The notes under the pieces: generated by a model
What the model was told of the DNA's origin: nothing
What the model saw: only the letters and a program-made list of their open reading frames with translations
The model's database searches: none
Position numbers and translations under genes: made by a program
Source: Streptomyces minutiscleroticus
GTDB lineage: Bacteria > Actinomycetota > Actinomycetes > Streptomycetales > Streptomycetaceae
Direction: 5' to 3'
NCBI RefSeq assembly: GCF_014650875.1
Contig: NZ_BMVU01000036.1
Coordinates: 22,282 to 86,281 of the forward strand
Length of the DNA stretch: 64,000 nucleotides
Shown here: in pieces, positions 1 to 7,665 of the stretch
Numbering within the stretch: the first letter of the stretch is position 1
Layout: each line of letters starts with the position of its first letter

Positions 1-137
1 TGCCGCAGGCGGTACGGGACTGCTGCCGCGGCGACGACGACGCGGCAGCCGCGCTGATCGCCCGGGCGTCGCGGTTCCGCGCCCTGGGGGACGACGACAC
101 CGCCGTACTGGTCGCGCACGTGAAGGGAGACCGGTGA
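1..137 (+). CDS. C-terminal end of a probable PP2C/SpoIIE-type phosphatase (partial)
   Basis: The window opens inside a reading frame that stops at 135-137. Only about 44 residues are visible. They end in a GDDDTAVLVAHVKG stretch, which resembles the last metal-binding strand (DD-x-T-x-L-V) of PP2C/SpoIIE serine phosphatases common in Streptomyces signalling. The stop overlaps the GTG start of the next gene by 4 bp (GTGA), so the two are probably translationally coupled and work together: a phosphatase paired with a single-domain response regulator. The rest of the protein, including any sensor domains, lies outside the window. Confidence 0.55.
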   Translation, partial: PQAVRDCCRGDDDAAAALIARASRFRALGDDDTAVLVAHVKGDR

Positions 138-592
138 AGGTGACAGACGGTGGCGAGGACCGCGTCGACCACGGCAGCGTCCTGGTCGTGGAGGACAGCC
201 CGGAGGACGCGGAGGCGATCGAGCGGGCCCTGAGCCGCACCCACCCCGAGCTGGAGCTGGAGTTCGCCGACCGCGGCGACGGCCTCGTCGACGACCTGCT
301 CGCGCGCGGGCGGCTGCCCGGGCTGATCCTGCTCGACCTCAACATGCCCGGGCTGAGCGGGCACGCCGTGCTCACCGCCGTCCGCGCCCGGCCGGAGCTG
401 AGCGGGGTCACCGTGGTGGTGTTCACCTCCTCCACGGCGCCCGCGGAGGTCGACGCCTGCTACGCGGCGGGCGCCGACAGCTACGTCTACAAGACGGTGA
501 ACTTCACCCTGTTCCAGACGGTCCTCAAGGGTGCGGTCGACTACTGGCTGGAGTCCCGGTCCGCGTCCGGCGGGCCCCCGAGCCCGATGTAG
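134..592 (+). CDS. Single-domain response regulator (CheY/Rcp1-like)
   Basis: This 152-residue protein is one receiver domain with no output domain. Visible are the acidic pair E20/D21, phospho-acceptor D68 in LILLDLNMPG, T98 in VVFTSS and K120 in YVYKTV. The insertion-tolerant, output-less form resembles the Rcp1 type that partners bacteriophytochromes. It starts with GTG overlapping the upstream phosphatase stop. Its last 52 bp overlap the 3' end of the convergent phytochrome kinase gene. The inferred role is phosphate acceptor for that kinase; this rests on gene position and receiver type only. Confidence 0.85.
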   Translation: MKVTDGGEDRVDHGSVLVVEDSPEDAEAIERALSRTHPELELEFADRGDGLVDDLLARGRLPGLILLDLNMPGLSGHAVLTAVRARPELSGVTVVVFTSSTAPAEVDACYAAGADSYVYKTVNFTLFQTVLKGAVDYWLESRSASGGPPSPM

Positions 593-2901
593 AACGCCGT
601 CCCCTCGCCGGGGGTGCTGCGCAGCCACAGCCGGCCCCCGTGCCGCTCGACGATGCGCTTGACCAGGGCCAGGCCCACCCCCGTGCCGCCGCCGCGCTCG
701 CCGGGCCCGTGCAGCCTGCGGAACAGGTCGAACACCTCCCGCTGCTGCTCCGGCGCGATGCCGATGCCGTTGTCCCGGACGACGAGCACGCACTCCTCGG
801 CGCCGGGTGCGGGCTCCGCCCCCGCCACCACGGTGTCCGCCCCGGCCGGGACGGGGTGGCGCTCCACGGCCACCTCCACCCGGCGCTCCGCTCCGTCGCG
901 GGCGTACTTGGCCGCGTTGACCAGGAGGTTGACCAGGACCTCGTAGAGGCGGTCGGCGTCGGCGCGCACCGGCGGCAGCTCCCCGCGCACCACCTCGACC
1001 CCCTGCTCGGCCAGGCGCGGCCCGGCCACCTCCAGGGCCGCGTCGAGCGCCGCGCCCAGGTCCAGCTCCCGCACCCGGAGGCCGGCGCGGCCGAGGCGGG
1101 CGTAGTGCAGCAGCGAGTCGAGCAGTTCGTCCATCCGGCCGGCGAGGCGCTGCATGGTGTGCAGCCGCCGCAGCGTCGTCGCGTCCAGGCCGGTCGCCGC
1201 GTCCTCGATCGCGAAGGTCGCCGCGTTGGAGATGCCGCGCAGCGGTTCCTTGAGGTCGTGGGCGGCCGCGTGGGCGAAGGAGTCCAGGTCGTCGTTTGTC
1301 ATGCGCAGCTCTTCGTTGAGCCGGTCCAGGTGGTCGGCGTGGCGCAGGACGAGGCCGGTCAGCAGCCGCCACAGCTCGCGGGCGGCCACCCGGTCCCGGG
1401 TCGTCCAGGGCAGGCTCCGCCCGCGGACCGTGGACCGGAACACCGCCCCCGACCCGCGCGGGGTCAGCCGCTCGCCGCGGGGCCCCACCCGGACCGGCGC
1501 CGCCGGATCGGCCGCCCACCGCCGCGGGGCGGGACGCTCGCGCCTGCACCACGCGAGGAAGTCCCCCGAGTCCGACAGCGGCACCATCAGGACCCCGGCG
1601 GGGCCCCGGCCGGGGTCCGGCGGCCGGTACCCCAGCTCCTCGTCACCGAGTTCGGACAGCCGGTCGGTGTCCCACAGCGAGCCCGGCGTCAGCGTGCGCG
1701 CCCGCCGCTCCAGCGCCGCGCACAGCTCTGGCGGGAACGGTTCGCCGAAACCGGCCGTGCGGCCGGAGCGGCCGGCCACGACGCCGTCGGCGGCCAGCAG
1801 TTCGAGGACCGGGCCGCCGTCCTCGGCCAGGCGCTTCTCCAGGCCGTCCGCCAGCAGCGCCGCCACCGCGGCCGTCCGAGCGCCCGACGCGTCGAGCGCG
1901 TCGGCGCGCTCGCGCTCCTCGATCGCGGCCAGCTGGAGCGAGAAGGCCGCGCCGAACGTCTCGCACGCCGCCCGCACCTCGGGGGCCGGCCGGGACGGGC
2001 GCGCCCCGTGGCAGGCGATCAGCCCCCACAGCCGCCCCTCGCGCAGCACCGACACCGACATGGAGGAGCGGACGCCGATGTTGCGCAGGTACTCCAGGTG
2101 GAAGCCGGAGACCGTGCGCAGCGCCGCCCGCGACAGGTCCAGCGGCGCACCGGTGGCGGGCCGCACGGCCGGGAGCAGCCCTACGGTGGCGTCGTCCACG
2201 TCGGCGATCACCCGGATCCAGTTCTCCCGGTACAGCCGTCTGGCCTGCGGCGGGATGTCCGTCGCGGGGAACCACAGCCCCAGCCACGGCTCCCACCCCC
2301 CGACGACGTCCTCGGCCAGCACCTCTCCGGGGCCGTCCTCGCCGTCGAAGCGGTAGGCGACCACGCGCTCGTACCCGGTCAGCGCCCGCACCTCGCGCAC
2401 CGCCACCCGGCAGCAGTCCGCGACCGTGGCCGCCGAGCGCAGCCGGCCCAGCGCCCGGCGCACTCCCTGGTGGAAGCCGGCGGACGCGGACGCGTCGCCC
2501 TCCCGGGGCTCGAACTCCAGCACCAGCAGCCCGTCCCTGCGGTGCGCCGACACGTCGAAGAGGCGGTCCGCGCCGTCCGCGCCCGCCACGACGGACAGCG
2601 CGGCCGGTGCCGCCTCCTCGCCGGACGTCGCCTCCAGCGCCTCGCCGTAGGCGCCGGCCGGCACGACCCGGGTGACCGGCGTGCCCACGAGGGCGTCCGC
2701 CTCGACGCCGAGCACCTCCCCGGTGTTGCGGGCGGCGACCTCCACCAGTCCGCTGTCCGGGTCGACCGCCACCAGGGAGCCGTAGGACTGGACCCCGCCG
2801 AGCAGGTGGATCGGCTCACGCACGCACTGCGTGAGGTCGAAGCCGCCCGCCGCGGCGCTCTCGGCGGCCCGCGCCCGCTCCGACAGCCACTGGCCCTCCA
2901 T
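541..2901 (-). CDS. Bacteriophytochrome sensor histidine kinase
   Basis: Red/far-red light-sensing kinase of about 786 residues in the order PAS-GAF-PHY-HisKA-HATPase. The N-terminal bilin-attachment cysteine of bacteriophytochromes is present (C26, in TQCVREPIHLLGG). The GAF domain has PATDIP and the His-containing FHLEYLRNIGV plus WGLIACHG. The PHY tongue keeps a PRGS version of the PRxSF motif. The kinase half has H-box HAAAHDLKEPLRGI, N-box VNAAKYA, DNGIGIA, a FRRLHG F-box and GTGVGLALVKRI. The frame is open to 2958, but ATG at 2901 is preceded by AAAGAGGG at good spacing. No heme oxygenase for biliverdin synthesis is in the window. It is convergent with the response-regulator gene. Confidence 0.9.
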   Translation of the reverse strand: MEGQWLSERARAAESAAAGGFDLTQCVREPIHLLGGVQSYGSLVAVDPDSGLVEVAARNTGEVLGVEADALVGTPVTRVVPAGAYGEALEATSGEEAAPAALSVVAGADGADRLFDVSAHRRDGLLVLEFEPREGDASASAGFHQGVRRALGRLRSAATVADCCRVAVREVRALTGYERVVAYRFDGEDGPGEVLAEDVVGGWEPWLGLWFPATDIPPQARRLYRENWIRVIADVDDATVGLLPAVRPATGAPLDLSRAALRTVSGFHLEYLRNIGVRSSMSVSVLREGRLWGLIACHGARPSRPAPEVRAACETFGAAFSLQLAAIEERERADALDASGARTAAVAALLADGLEKRLAEDGGPVLELLAADGVVAGRSGRTAGFGEPFPPELCAALERRARTLTPGSLWDTDRLSELGDEELGYRPPDPGRGPAGVLMVPLSDSGDFLAWCRRERPAPRRWAADPAAPVRVGPRGERLTPRGSGAVFRSTVRGRSLPWTTRDRVAARELWRLLTGLVLRHADHLDRLNEELRMTNDDLDSFAHAAAHDLKEPLRGISNAATFAIEDAATGLDATTLRRLHTMQRLAGRMDELLDSLLHYARLGRAGLRVRELDLGAALDAALEVAGPRLAEQGVEVVRGELPPVRADADRLYEVLVNLLVNAAKYARDGAERRVEVAVERHPVPAGADTVVAGAEPAPGAEECVLVVRDNGIGIAPEQQREVFDLFRRLHGPGERGGGTGVGLALVKRIVERHGGRLWLRSTPGEGTAFYIGLGGPPDADRDSSQ

Positions 2902-3001
2902 CGTCGAACCCTCTTTCCTCGGCGGCCCCGGGCCCGGCCGGACACGGCCGCACATCATCCCACTGCCGCGGGTGGCGCGGGCCGGCGCCCCGGCGGGCCG
3001 G

Positions 3002-4153
3002 TCAGGGGAAGTAGGACTCCAGCGTGCCGCGGCGCCGGACGTCGAGGGTCGCGCAGTGGAACGAGCCGCCGAACGGCGCGTAGTGCAGCAGGTCGCACGG
3101 GATCGGCTCGAAGCCCCATCCTTCGAGCGCGCGCAGCATGCCGGTGTGGTGCCGGTCCGCGATGACCCGCTTCTCGTCGACCATCAGGATGTTCATGCTG
3201 AGCCACTTGCCGCACATCGAGGTCACCTTGAGCAGGCTCTCGCGGATCGGGTCGGGCTCGGGGGCGACCAGGATGTCCCAGGAGTCCAGGACGGCGGGCA
3301 GCCGGTCGACGTCGACGTAGTCGGGGTTGACCAGCGCCTTGCCGGGCGCCAGCAGCATGAAGGTCGTGTCGATGTGCATGGGCGTGCGGCAGCGGCTCTC
3401 GATCTCGTGGATGCGGTAGCCGGGCCCGAGGTGGCGGCGCAGCCACTCGATGCCCATGGCGTTGGTGACGTTGCTCCGGGTGACGAACAGGTCGCGTCCC
3501 GCCCGTACGAAGTCCGCCGCGTCGAACACCGGCTCGAACTCGGTGAGGATGTACCGCATGGGCTCACCGGGCCCGGGGATGCGGAAGTCGCCGTCGAACA
3601 GCTCGTCGGTGAGCTGCGGCTTCGGCGCCGACGTCCAGCGCGCGCCGCGCCGGAAGTAGTCCTTGAGGACCGTGCGGTAGGAGTGGGTCTCGAAGTACCG
3701 GCACGGCCATGCCATCGGGGTCTCGATGATCTCGTCACCGATCACGAGCATGCTGTCGCGCGGGCAGGTGTTGCAGAAGCCGCGCGAGGACCAGTCGGGG
3801 GTGCCGAAACGCCGCTTGTGGTCGACCGGGTCCGGCCGCGTGACCGTGACGTCGAGCGACTCCAGCAGGGCGACGAACCGGTCGAGCTCCTCCTGTGCCC
3901 GCTCGATCAGCACACGCGGGTACTTGAAACCCGCGGCGAGCCCCTGCAGCCGGGCCGCCCAGGGCGGGATGTTGCAGGTCACGACCGGGTGGTCGGAGGG
4001 GATCGTGGCGTTGTCGAGACGCCCGACGACGATCTCCTCCAGGGGGTCCCACTCGTTGTGCGAGCCGACCGGCGACACCAGGGGTGCCGCGGTGCCGTCG
4101 GCCATGGCGGCCCCGCCTTCGCCGCGCGCGGTCCACGGCCCACGCAAGGACAT
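3002..4153 (-). CDS. Amidinotransferase (glycine/inosamine amidinotransferase family)
   Basis: A 383-residue guanidino-group-transferring enzyme, likely moving the amidino group of arginine to an amine acceptor. Catalytic features of the arginine:glycine amidinotransferase fold are visible: a C-terminal cysteine (about C367, GGSFHCATLD), a His-Asp site in TPMHIDTTFML, and the N-terminal EWDPLEEIVVGR strand. It resembles StrB1/CyrA-type enzymes of secondary metabolism as well as GATM. Start choice is open: ATG 4153 has GGAGG upstream, and ATG 4105 is also possible. The stop lies 100 bp before the phytochrome start on the same strand. It is divergent from the ACP-ketosynthase genes, so it may serve either neighbour; the acceptor cannot be told from sequence. 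Confidence 0.85.
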   Translation of the reverse strand: MSLRGPWTARGEGGAAMADGTAAPLVSPVGSHNEWDPLEEIVVGRLDNATIPSDHPVVTCNIPPWAARLQGLAAGFKYPRVLIERAQEELDRFVALLESLDVTVTRPDPVDHKRRFGTPDWSSRGFCNTCPRDSMLVIGDEIIETPMAWPCRYFETHSYRTVLKDYFRRGARWTSAPKPQLTDELFDGDFRIPGPGEPMRYILTEFEPVFDAADFVRAGRDLFVTRSNVTNAMGIEWLRRHLGPGYRIHEIESRCRTPMHIDTTFMLLAPGKALVNPDYVDVDRLPAVLDSWDILVAPEPDPIRESLLKVTSMCGKWLSMNILMVDEKRVIADRHHTGMLRALEGWGFEPIPCDLLHYAPFGGSFHCATLDVRRRGTLESYFP

Positions 4154-4574
4154 CCTCGTCCACCTCCGCCGTCAGCATGCACGGTCTCCGCTCCGCCGCC
4201 GCGCCCAGCCGCTTCCGCCGCAGGGAACGGGACTTCACCGTACATGTGATTCGTCATCTTTTGCGTACATCGGGCCAATGCGTCGCCTTCTTGCGCACGG
4301 GTACGGGTGCGCGCCCGGCGCGAGCGGCATGAAGTGGTACGACCCGGGCGCGCTCCGGCGCTCGGGTGACCGCGCGGATGGCCGCGCGGGCGTCAACCGG
4401 ACGTGCCGTTCGGGCAACCGGGCTGCCGCCGACACGACGCGGGAGAGTGAATGCGAAGGGGCCGAACGGCCCACGCGGTAGGAAAGGGGACGCACAGGCG
4501 CCCGTGGGTGCGGCGGCTCCGTCCGGACGCCCGGGCCGGGCCTGTGCGACGTCGCCGACCTACTGGAGGGTCCG
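4154..4574. promoter_or_regulatory. Divergent intergenic region (amidinotransferase / ACP operon)
   Basis: This is 420 bp without a supportable gene. The most AT-rich part is about 4235-4275, where GTACAT occurs twice (about 4241 and 4264); promoters for both directions probably lie here. A GGAGGG Shine-Dalgarno just before 4575 fixes the TTG start of the ACP gene. No clear -35/-10 pair could be assigned with confidence. Confidence 0.4.
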
Positions 4575-4808
4575 TTGTCCACCGCTGAAGTGGTGAGTTC
4601 GCTGCTCGCACAGCGTTTCGGTGTCGCCGCGAGCGAACTCGCCGACGAGACGCCGCTGTACCGGCTGCGCCTGGACTCGCTGGCACTGGAGGAACTGCGC
4701 GTCATGCTCGAGGACACACTGGACGTCGACCTGGACGACATCGTCCTGACCTCGCGGGACACCGTGGGGCGGCTCATGGCGGCCGTCGAGCACGAAGCGG
4801 CGGCGTGA
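4575..4808 (+). CDS. Acyl carrier protein
   Basis: A 77-residue stand-alone carrier protein. The phosphopantetheine attachment serine is S35 in LRLDSLALEEL, and the acidic helix II and DIVLTSRDTVG helix III pattern fit the ACP family. The start is TTG with GGAGGG 4-5 nt upstream. It overlaps the following ketosynthase by 4 bp (GTGA), so the pair are co-translated. It is likely a dedicated carrier for the adjacent ketosynthase rather than the housekeeping ACP, which normally sits with fabD/fabH/fabF. Confidence 0.9.
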   Translation: MSTAEVVSSLLAQRFGVAASELADETPLYRLRLDSLALEELRVMLEDTLDVDLDDIVLTSRDTVGRLMAAVEHEAAA

Positions 4809-6052
4809 CGCGCGGCCCGCGGCCCTTCGAGGCCGCGGTGACGGGACTCGGCCTGGTGACCGCCGCCGGGGTGGGGGTGAAGGCCACCTGGCACGCCGTC
4901 ACCGGGACCGCCAGACCCGGAAGGGTCGACCGCCACCCCGAACTCGCCGACCTGCCGTGCGACTTCATGTACACCGTCAAGGGCCTGGACGCCGAGGCCG
5001 TCCTGAACGCGACCCAGCTGCGCCTGACGGACCGCTTCGCGCGCCTCGCGGTCGTCGCCGCGCGGGAGGCGGTCGCCGACGCCGGTCTGGACCCGGCCGT
5101 GTGGGACGGCAGCCGGGTGGCCGTGGTGATCGGCTGCGTCCACGGCGGCCTGCCGTTCTACGACGAGCAGCACACCACGATGCTGACGCGCGGCGCCCGG
5201 CGCGTCTCGCCGAAGCTGGCCCCGGTCACCATGGTCAGCGCCCCGGCCGGCAGCGTCTGCGCGGACCTGGGCGCGCGCGGCCCGAGCCTGGCGGTGTCGA
5301 CCGCCTGCGCCTCCGGGACCGTCGCGGTGGGCACCGCCCACCAGATGCTGCGGGCGAACGCGTGCGACATCGCGATCGCCGGCGGCGCGGAGTCCGTCCT
5401 GTCCCGGCTGATGATCGCCAGCGCCTGCCGGCTGAAGGCGGTCTCCACCCGCCGGGACGACCCCCTGACCGCCTGCCGGCCCTTCGACGCCGGACGCGAC
5501 GGCTTCGTCGTCGGCGAGGGCGCCGGCGTCCTGGTCCTCGAACGGCCCGAGCACGCGCGCGGGCGGGGCGCCGCGGTCCGCGCCCTCGTCCGCGGCTACG
5601 GCGCCTCCAACGACGCCTACGCGGCGGTGGCGCCCCACCCCGACGGCGCCGGCGTCGAACAGGCCCTGCGCACCGCCCTCGCCGACGCGGACGTGGCCCC
5701 GGACGAGGTCGGGCACGTCAACGCCCACGGCACCGGGACCGAGCTCAACGACCTGGTCGAGGCCGGAGCGCTGAACAGGACCCTCGGCGACCGTCCCGCG
5801 GTCACCTCGACCAAGGCCATGACCGGGCACACGCTCGGCGCGGCGGGGGCCATCGAGACCGCGTTCACCGTCCTCGCACTGGAGCAGCAACTGGTCCCGC
5901 CGACCGCCAACCTCACCCTGCCGGACCCGCGGCTGCCCCCGGGCCTGGACATCGTGCGGGACGCCGCCCGCCCCACCGCCATGACCTGCGCGGTCAAGAC
6001 CTCGATGGGCTTCGGCGGCCACAACGCCGCCCTGGTCCTGACCCGCGCCTGA
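4805..6052 (+). CDS. Beta-ketoacyl-ACP synthase (KAS II/FabF type)
   Basis: A 415-residue condensing enzyme that extends an acyl-ACP by decarboxylative Claisen condensation. The Cys-His-His triad is visible: C168 in STACASGT, His in NAHGTGTELND, and His in KAMTGHTLGAAGAIE. The C-terminal GFGGHNAALVL strand is intact. It is complete and looks active, unlike a chain-length-factor partner, which would lack the Cys. It is coupled to the ACP by a GTGA overlap and followed 79 bp later by a hydrolase. With no ketoreductase or acyltransferase nearby, it probably borrows primary-metabolism partners. Confidence 0.92.
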   Translation: MTRGPRPFEAAVTGLGLVTAAGVGVKATWHAVTGTARPGRVDRHPELADLPCDFMYTVKGLDAEAVLNATQLRLTDRFARLAVVAAREAVADAGLDPAVWDGSRVAVVIGCVHGGLPFYDEQHTTMLTRGARRVSPKLAPVTMVSAPAGSVCADLGARGPSLAVSTACASGTVAVGTAHQMLRANACDIAIAGGAESVLSRLMIASACRLKAVSTRRDDPLTACRPFDAGRDGFVVGEGAGVLVLERPEHARGRGAAVRALVRGYGASNDAYAAVAPHPDGAGVEQALRTALADADVAPDEVGHVNAHGTGTELNDLVEAGALNRTLGDRPAVTSTKAMTGHTLGAAGAIETAFTVLALEQQLVPPTANLTLPDPRLPPGLDIVRDAARPTAMTCAVKTSMGFGGHNAALVLTRA

Positions 6053-6131
6053 ACGACCGCCCGGCCCCGGGCGGGCGACCGCGCACGGCGGCCGCCCACC
6101 GGGGGCCGAGGCCCCGGAAAGGAAACAGCCC

Positions 6132-7043
6132 GTGACCCACGAGGTCGTCCGCTCCCTCACGGCGGGCCGCGTCAGGTACTCCTACCGGCTCCTGCGCCAG
6201 GGGCCGCCCGTCATCGAGCCCGTCCTCGTGCTCGGCGGGGTCCAGCAGGGGATGCACGGCTGGCCGTACATGGACGACGCGCTCGGCCCGCTGGCCGACG
6301 TCGTCACCGCCGACCTGCCCGGCATGGCCAGCGCCGACCCGCTGCCCGACGGCCCGGCCCTGCCCCTGGCGTACACCGCGATCGCGCAGATCCTGGACGA
6401 CCTGCGCGTCCCGCGCGTCAACCTCTTCGGCTTCTCCTACGGGGCCGACCTGGCCTACGGCTTCACCCGCCGCTTCCCGCACCGCGTCGCCCGCCTGGCC
6501 CTCGGCGGCGTCCCCGCGCACGTCTCCGACGCCCAGGCCGCCGCCCTGCACCGCGCCGAGGCCCACCTCGACCGCGGCGACGTCCGCACCTTCGCGGCCC
6601 TCGTGGCCGACAGCCTGCTGTGCACCGACAGCGGCCGCTACATCGCCCGCCGCGACCTCGCCCACCGCTACGTACGGCGCACCCTCGCGCACACCGTCCG
6701 CCACTCCCCGCACGCCGCGGAGTCGCTGCGCCGCGCGGTGACCGAGCGGACCGACTACACCGGTGGCCTCACCGGTGTACCGGCCCTGGTCTTCTGCGGG
6801 GAGCACGACACCGTCACCTCGCCCGACCGCCAGCGCGCCTTCGCCGGCACCATCGCCGACAGCCGGTTCCTCACCATTCCCGACAGCGACCACTGGGTCG
6901 TGCTGCAGCGCCCGCACGACGTCGCCGATCTCGCGGCGCGCTTCTTCACCGGCCGGTCCCTGGCCGACGCCCCGTGCCGCCGCCGCGTCCCGCGCCCGTC
7001 CGGCGCGGTGCCCGCTCCCCGCGCGGCCGCGTCCGAGTCGTAG
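6132..7043 (+). CDS. Alpha/beta hydrolase
   Basis: A 303-residue alpha/beta-hydrolase-fold enzyme with nucleophile S102 in GFSYGA, acid Asp in GEHDTVT and base His in DSDHWVVLQRP. The GTG start follows a GGAAAGGAAA ribosome site. It is the third gene of the ACP-ketosynthase operon and may release the acyl chain from the carrier as a thioesterase-like enzyme, or be a peripheral esterase; the substrate is unknown. The last roughly 30 residues are Arg/Pro/Ala-rich and look disordered. Confidence 0.8.
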   Translation: MTHEVVRSLTAGRVRYSYRLLRQGPPVIEPVLVLGGVQQGMHGWPYMDDALGPLADVVTADLPGMASADPLPDGPALPLAYTAIAQILDDLRVPRVNLFGFSYGADLAYGFTRRFPHRVARLALGGVPAHVSDAQAAALHRAEAHLDRGDVRTFAALVADSLLCTDSGRYIARRDLAHRYVRRTLAHTVRHSPHAAESLRRAVTERTDYTGGLTGVPALVFCGEHDTVTSPDRQRAFAGTIADSRFLTIPDSDHWVVLQRPHDVADLAARFFTGRSLADAPCRRRVPRPSGAVPAPRAAASES

Positions 7044-7104
7044 CCGCGCCCGGGACGGCGGGCGCGGGAGTCCGCCGCGGGCGGACGGCCGGGGCGCGCG
7101 ACGG

Positions 7105-7400
7105 TCACAGCGTCCGGGAGGAGCCGGCGCCCGTCTCCCGCAGATCGGTGTCGATCAGGGCGAAGGTGGCCTCCGGCTGCTCGGTCTGCGGCAGGTGCCC
7201 CGCCTCTGGGACGATCTCCGGCCGCCCGCGGCCCAGCGCGTCGGCGTACGCCGCGCCGTAGGCGGGGGTGACGATGCGGTCGCTCTCCCCCCGGGTCAGG
7301 GGGTGGGCACAGCGACGCGCCCCAGTCGGCGCAGCAGCTCGGAATCGTGCATGCGGGGGTCCCCGGTGAGGACGCACAGGGTTTCCATGTCGGCCTGCCG
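7105..7400 (-). pseudogene. Remnant of an alpha/beta hydrolase (3' part, frameshifted)
   Basis: Reading leftward from about 7400, one frame gives METLCVLTGDPRMHDSELL then GRVAVPTP and stops. The next frame continues with GESDRIVTPAYG, then PEIVPEAGHLPQTEQP, ending at 7105. Joined, these match the last third of an alpha/beta hydrolase with acid Asp (GESDR) and catalytic His (EAGHLPQ). The break falls in a C/G-run near 7300. No 5' half is present. It abuts, head to head, a MarR-like 3' fragment. Confidence 0.6.
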
Positions 7401-7417
7401 GACGGCCTGCCGCCGGT

Positions 7418-7546
7418 CACAAGGTCTCCGACCAGGTGCTCGCGGCGCACTTCGCGCCCCTGTCCGACGCGGACCGCTCGACCCTGCTCGCCCTGCTCGC
7501 CCTGCCCGCCCTGCTCCGGCGCATCGTCGGGGAGGCGGACGCGTGA
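7418..7546 (+). pseudogene. Remnant of a MarR-family regulator (3' end)
   Basis: The frame ending at the TGA of 7544-7546 reads HKVSDQVLAAHFAPLSDADR and then a Leu-rich helix. This resembles the C-terminal dimerisation helix of MarR regulators (the L-S-x-x-E/D-R-x-x-L pattern). No start codon or winged-helix domain remains. It diverges from the hydrolase remnant on the other strand, as if the 5' ends and shared promoter of a divergent pair were deleted. Confidence 0.4.
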
Positions 7547-7621
7547 TCCGGGCGGCGGGTGCACACGGTGTCACACCCGCGCCGCCCAACAGTGTGTCCG
7601 GCGACCGCCACCGGTGACGGG

Positions 7622-7651
7622 CGCGCCGCGGCGTCCGGCCGCCGCGGCGCG
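7622..7651 (-). terminator. Hairpin terminator downstream of the PucR-family gene
   Basis: A 12-bp perfect inverted repeat (CGCGCCGCGGCG and its complement) with a 6-nt loop lies 14 bp beyond the stop of the leftward PucR-family gene. There is no U-tract, which is usual for Streptomyces. Confidence 0.55.
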
Positions 7652-7665
7652 GCCGCCGGTGCGCC

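Noticed and set aside
2955..4249. Long plus-strand open frames across the phytochrome and amidinotransferase genes
   Set aside because: They are antisense shadows produced by high third-position GC; their translations are Arg/Pro/Gly/Val-rich without domains, while the minus-strand frames show full catalytic motifs.
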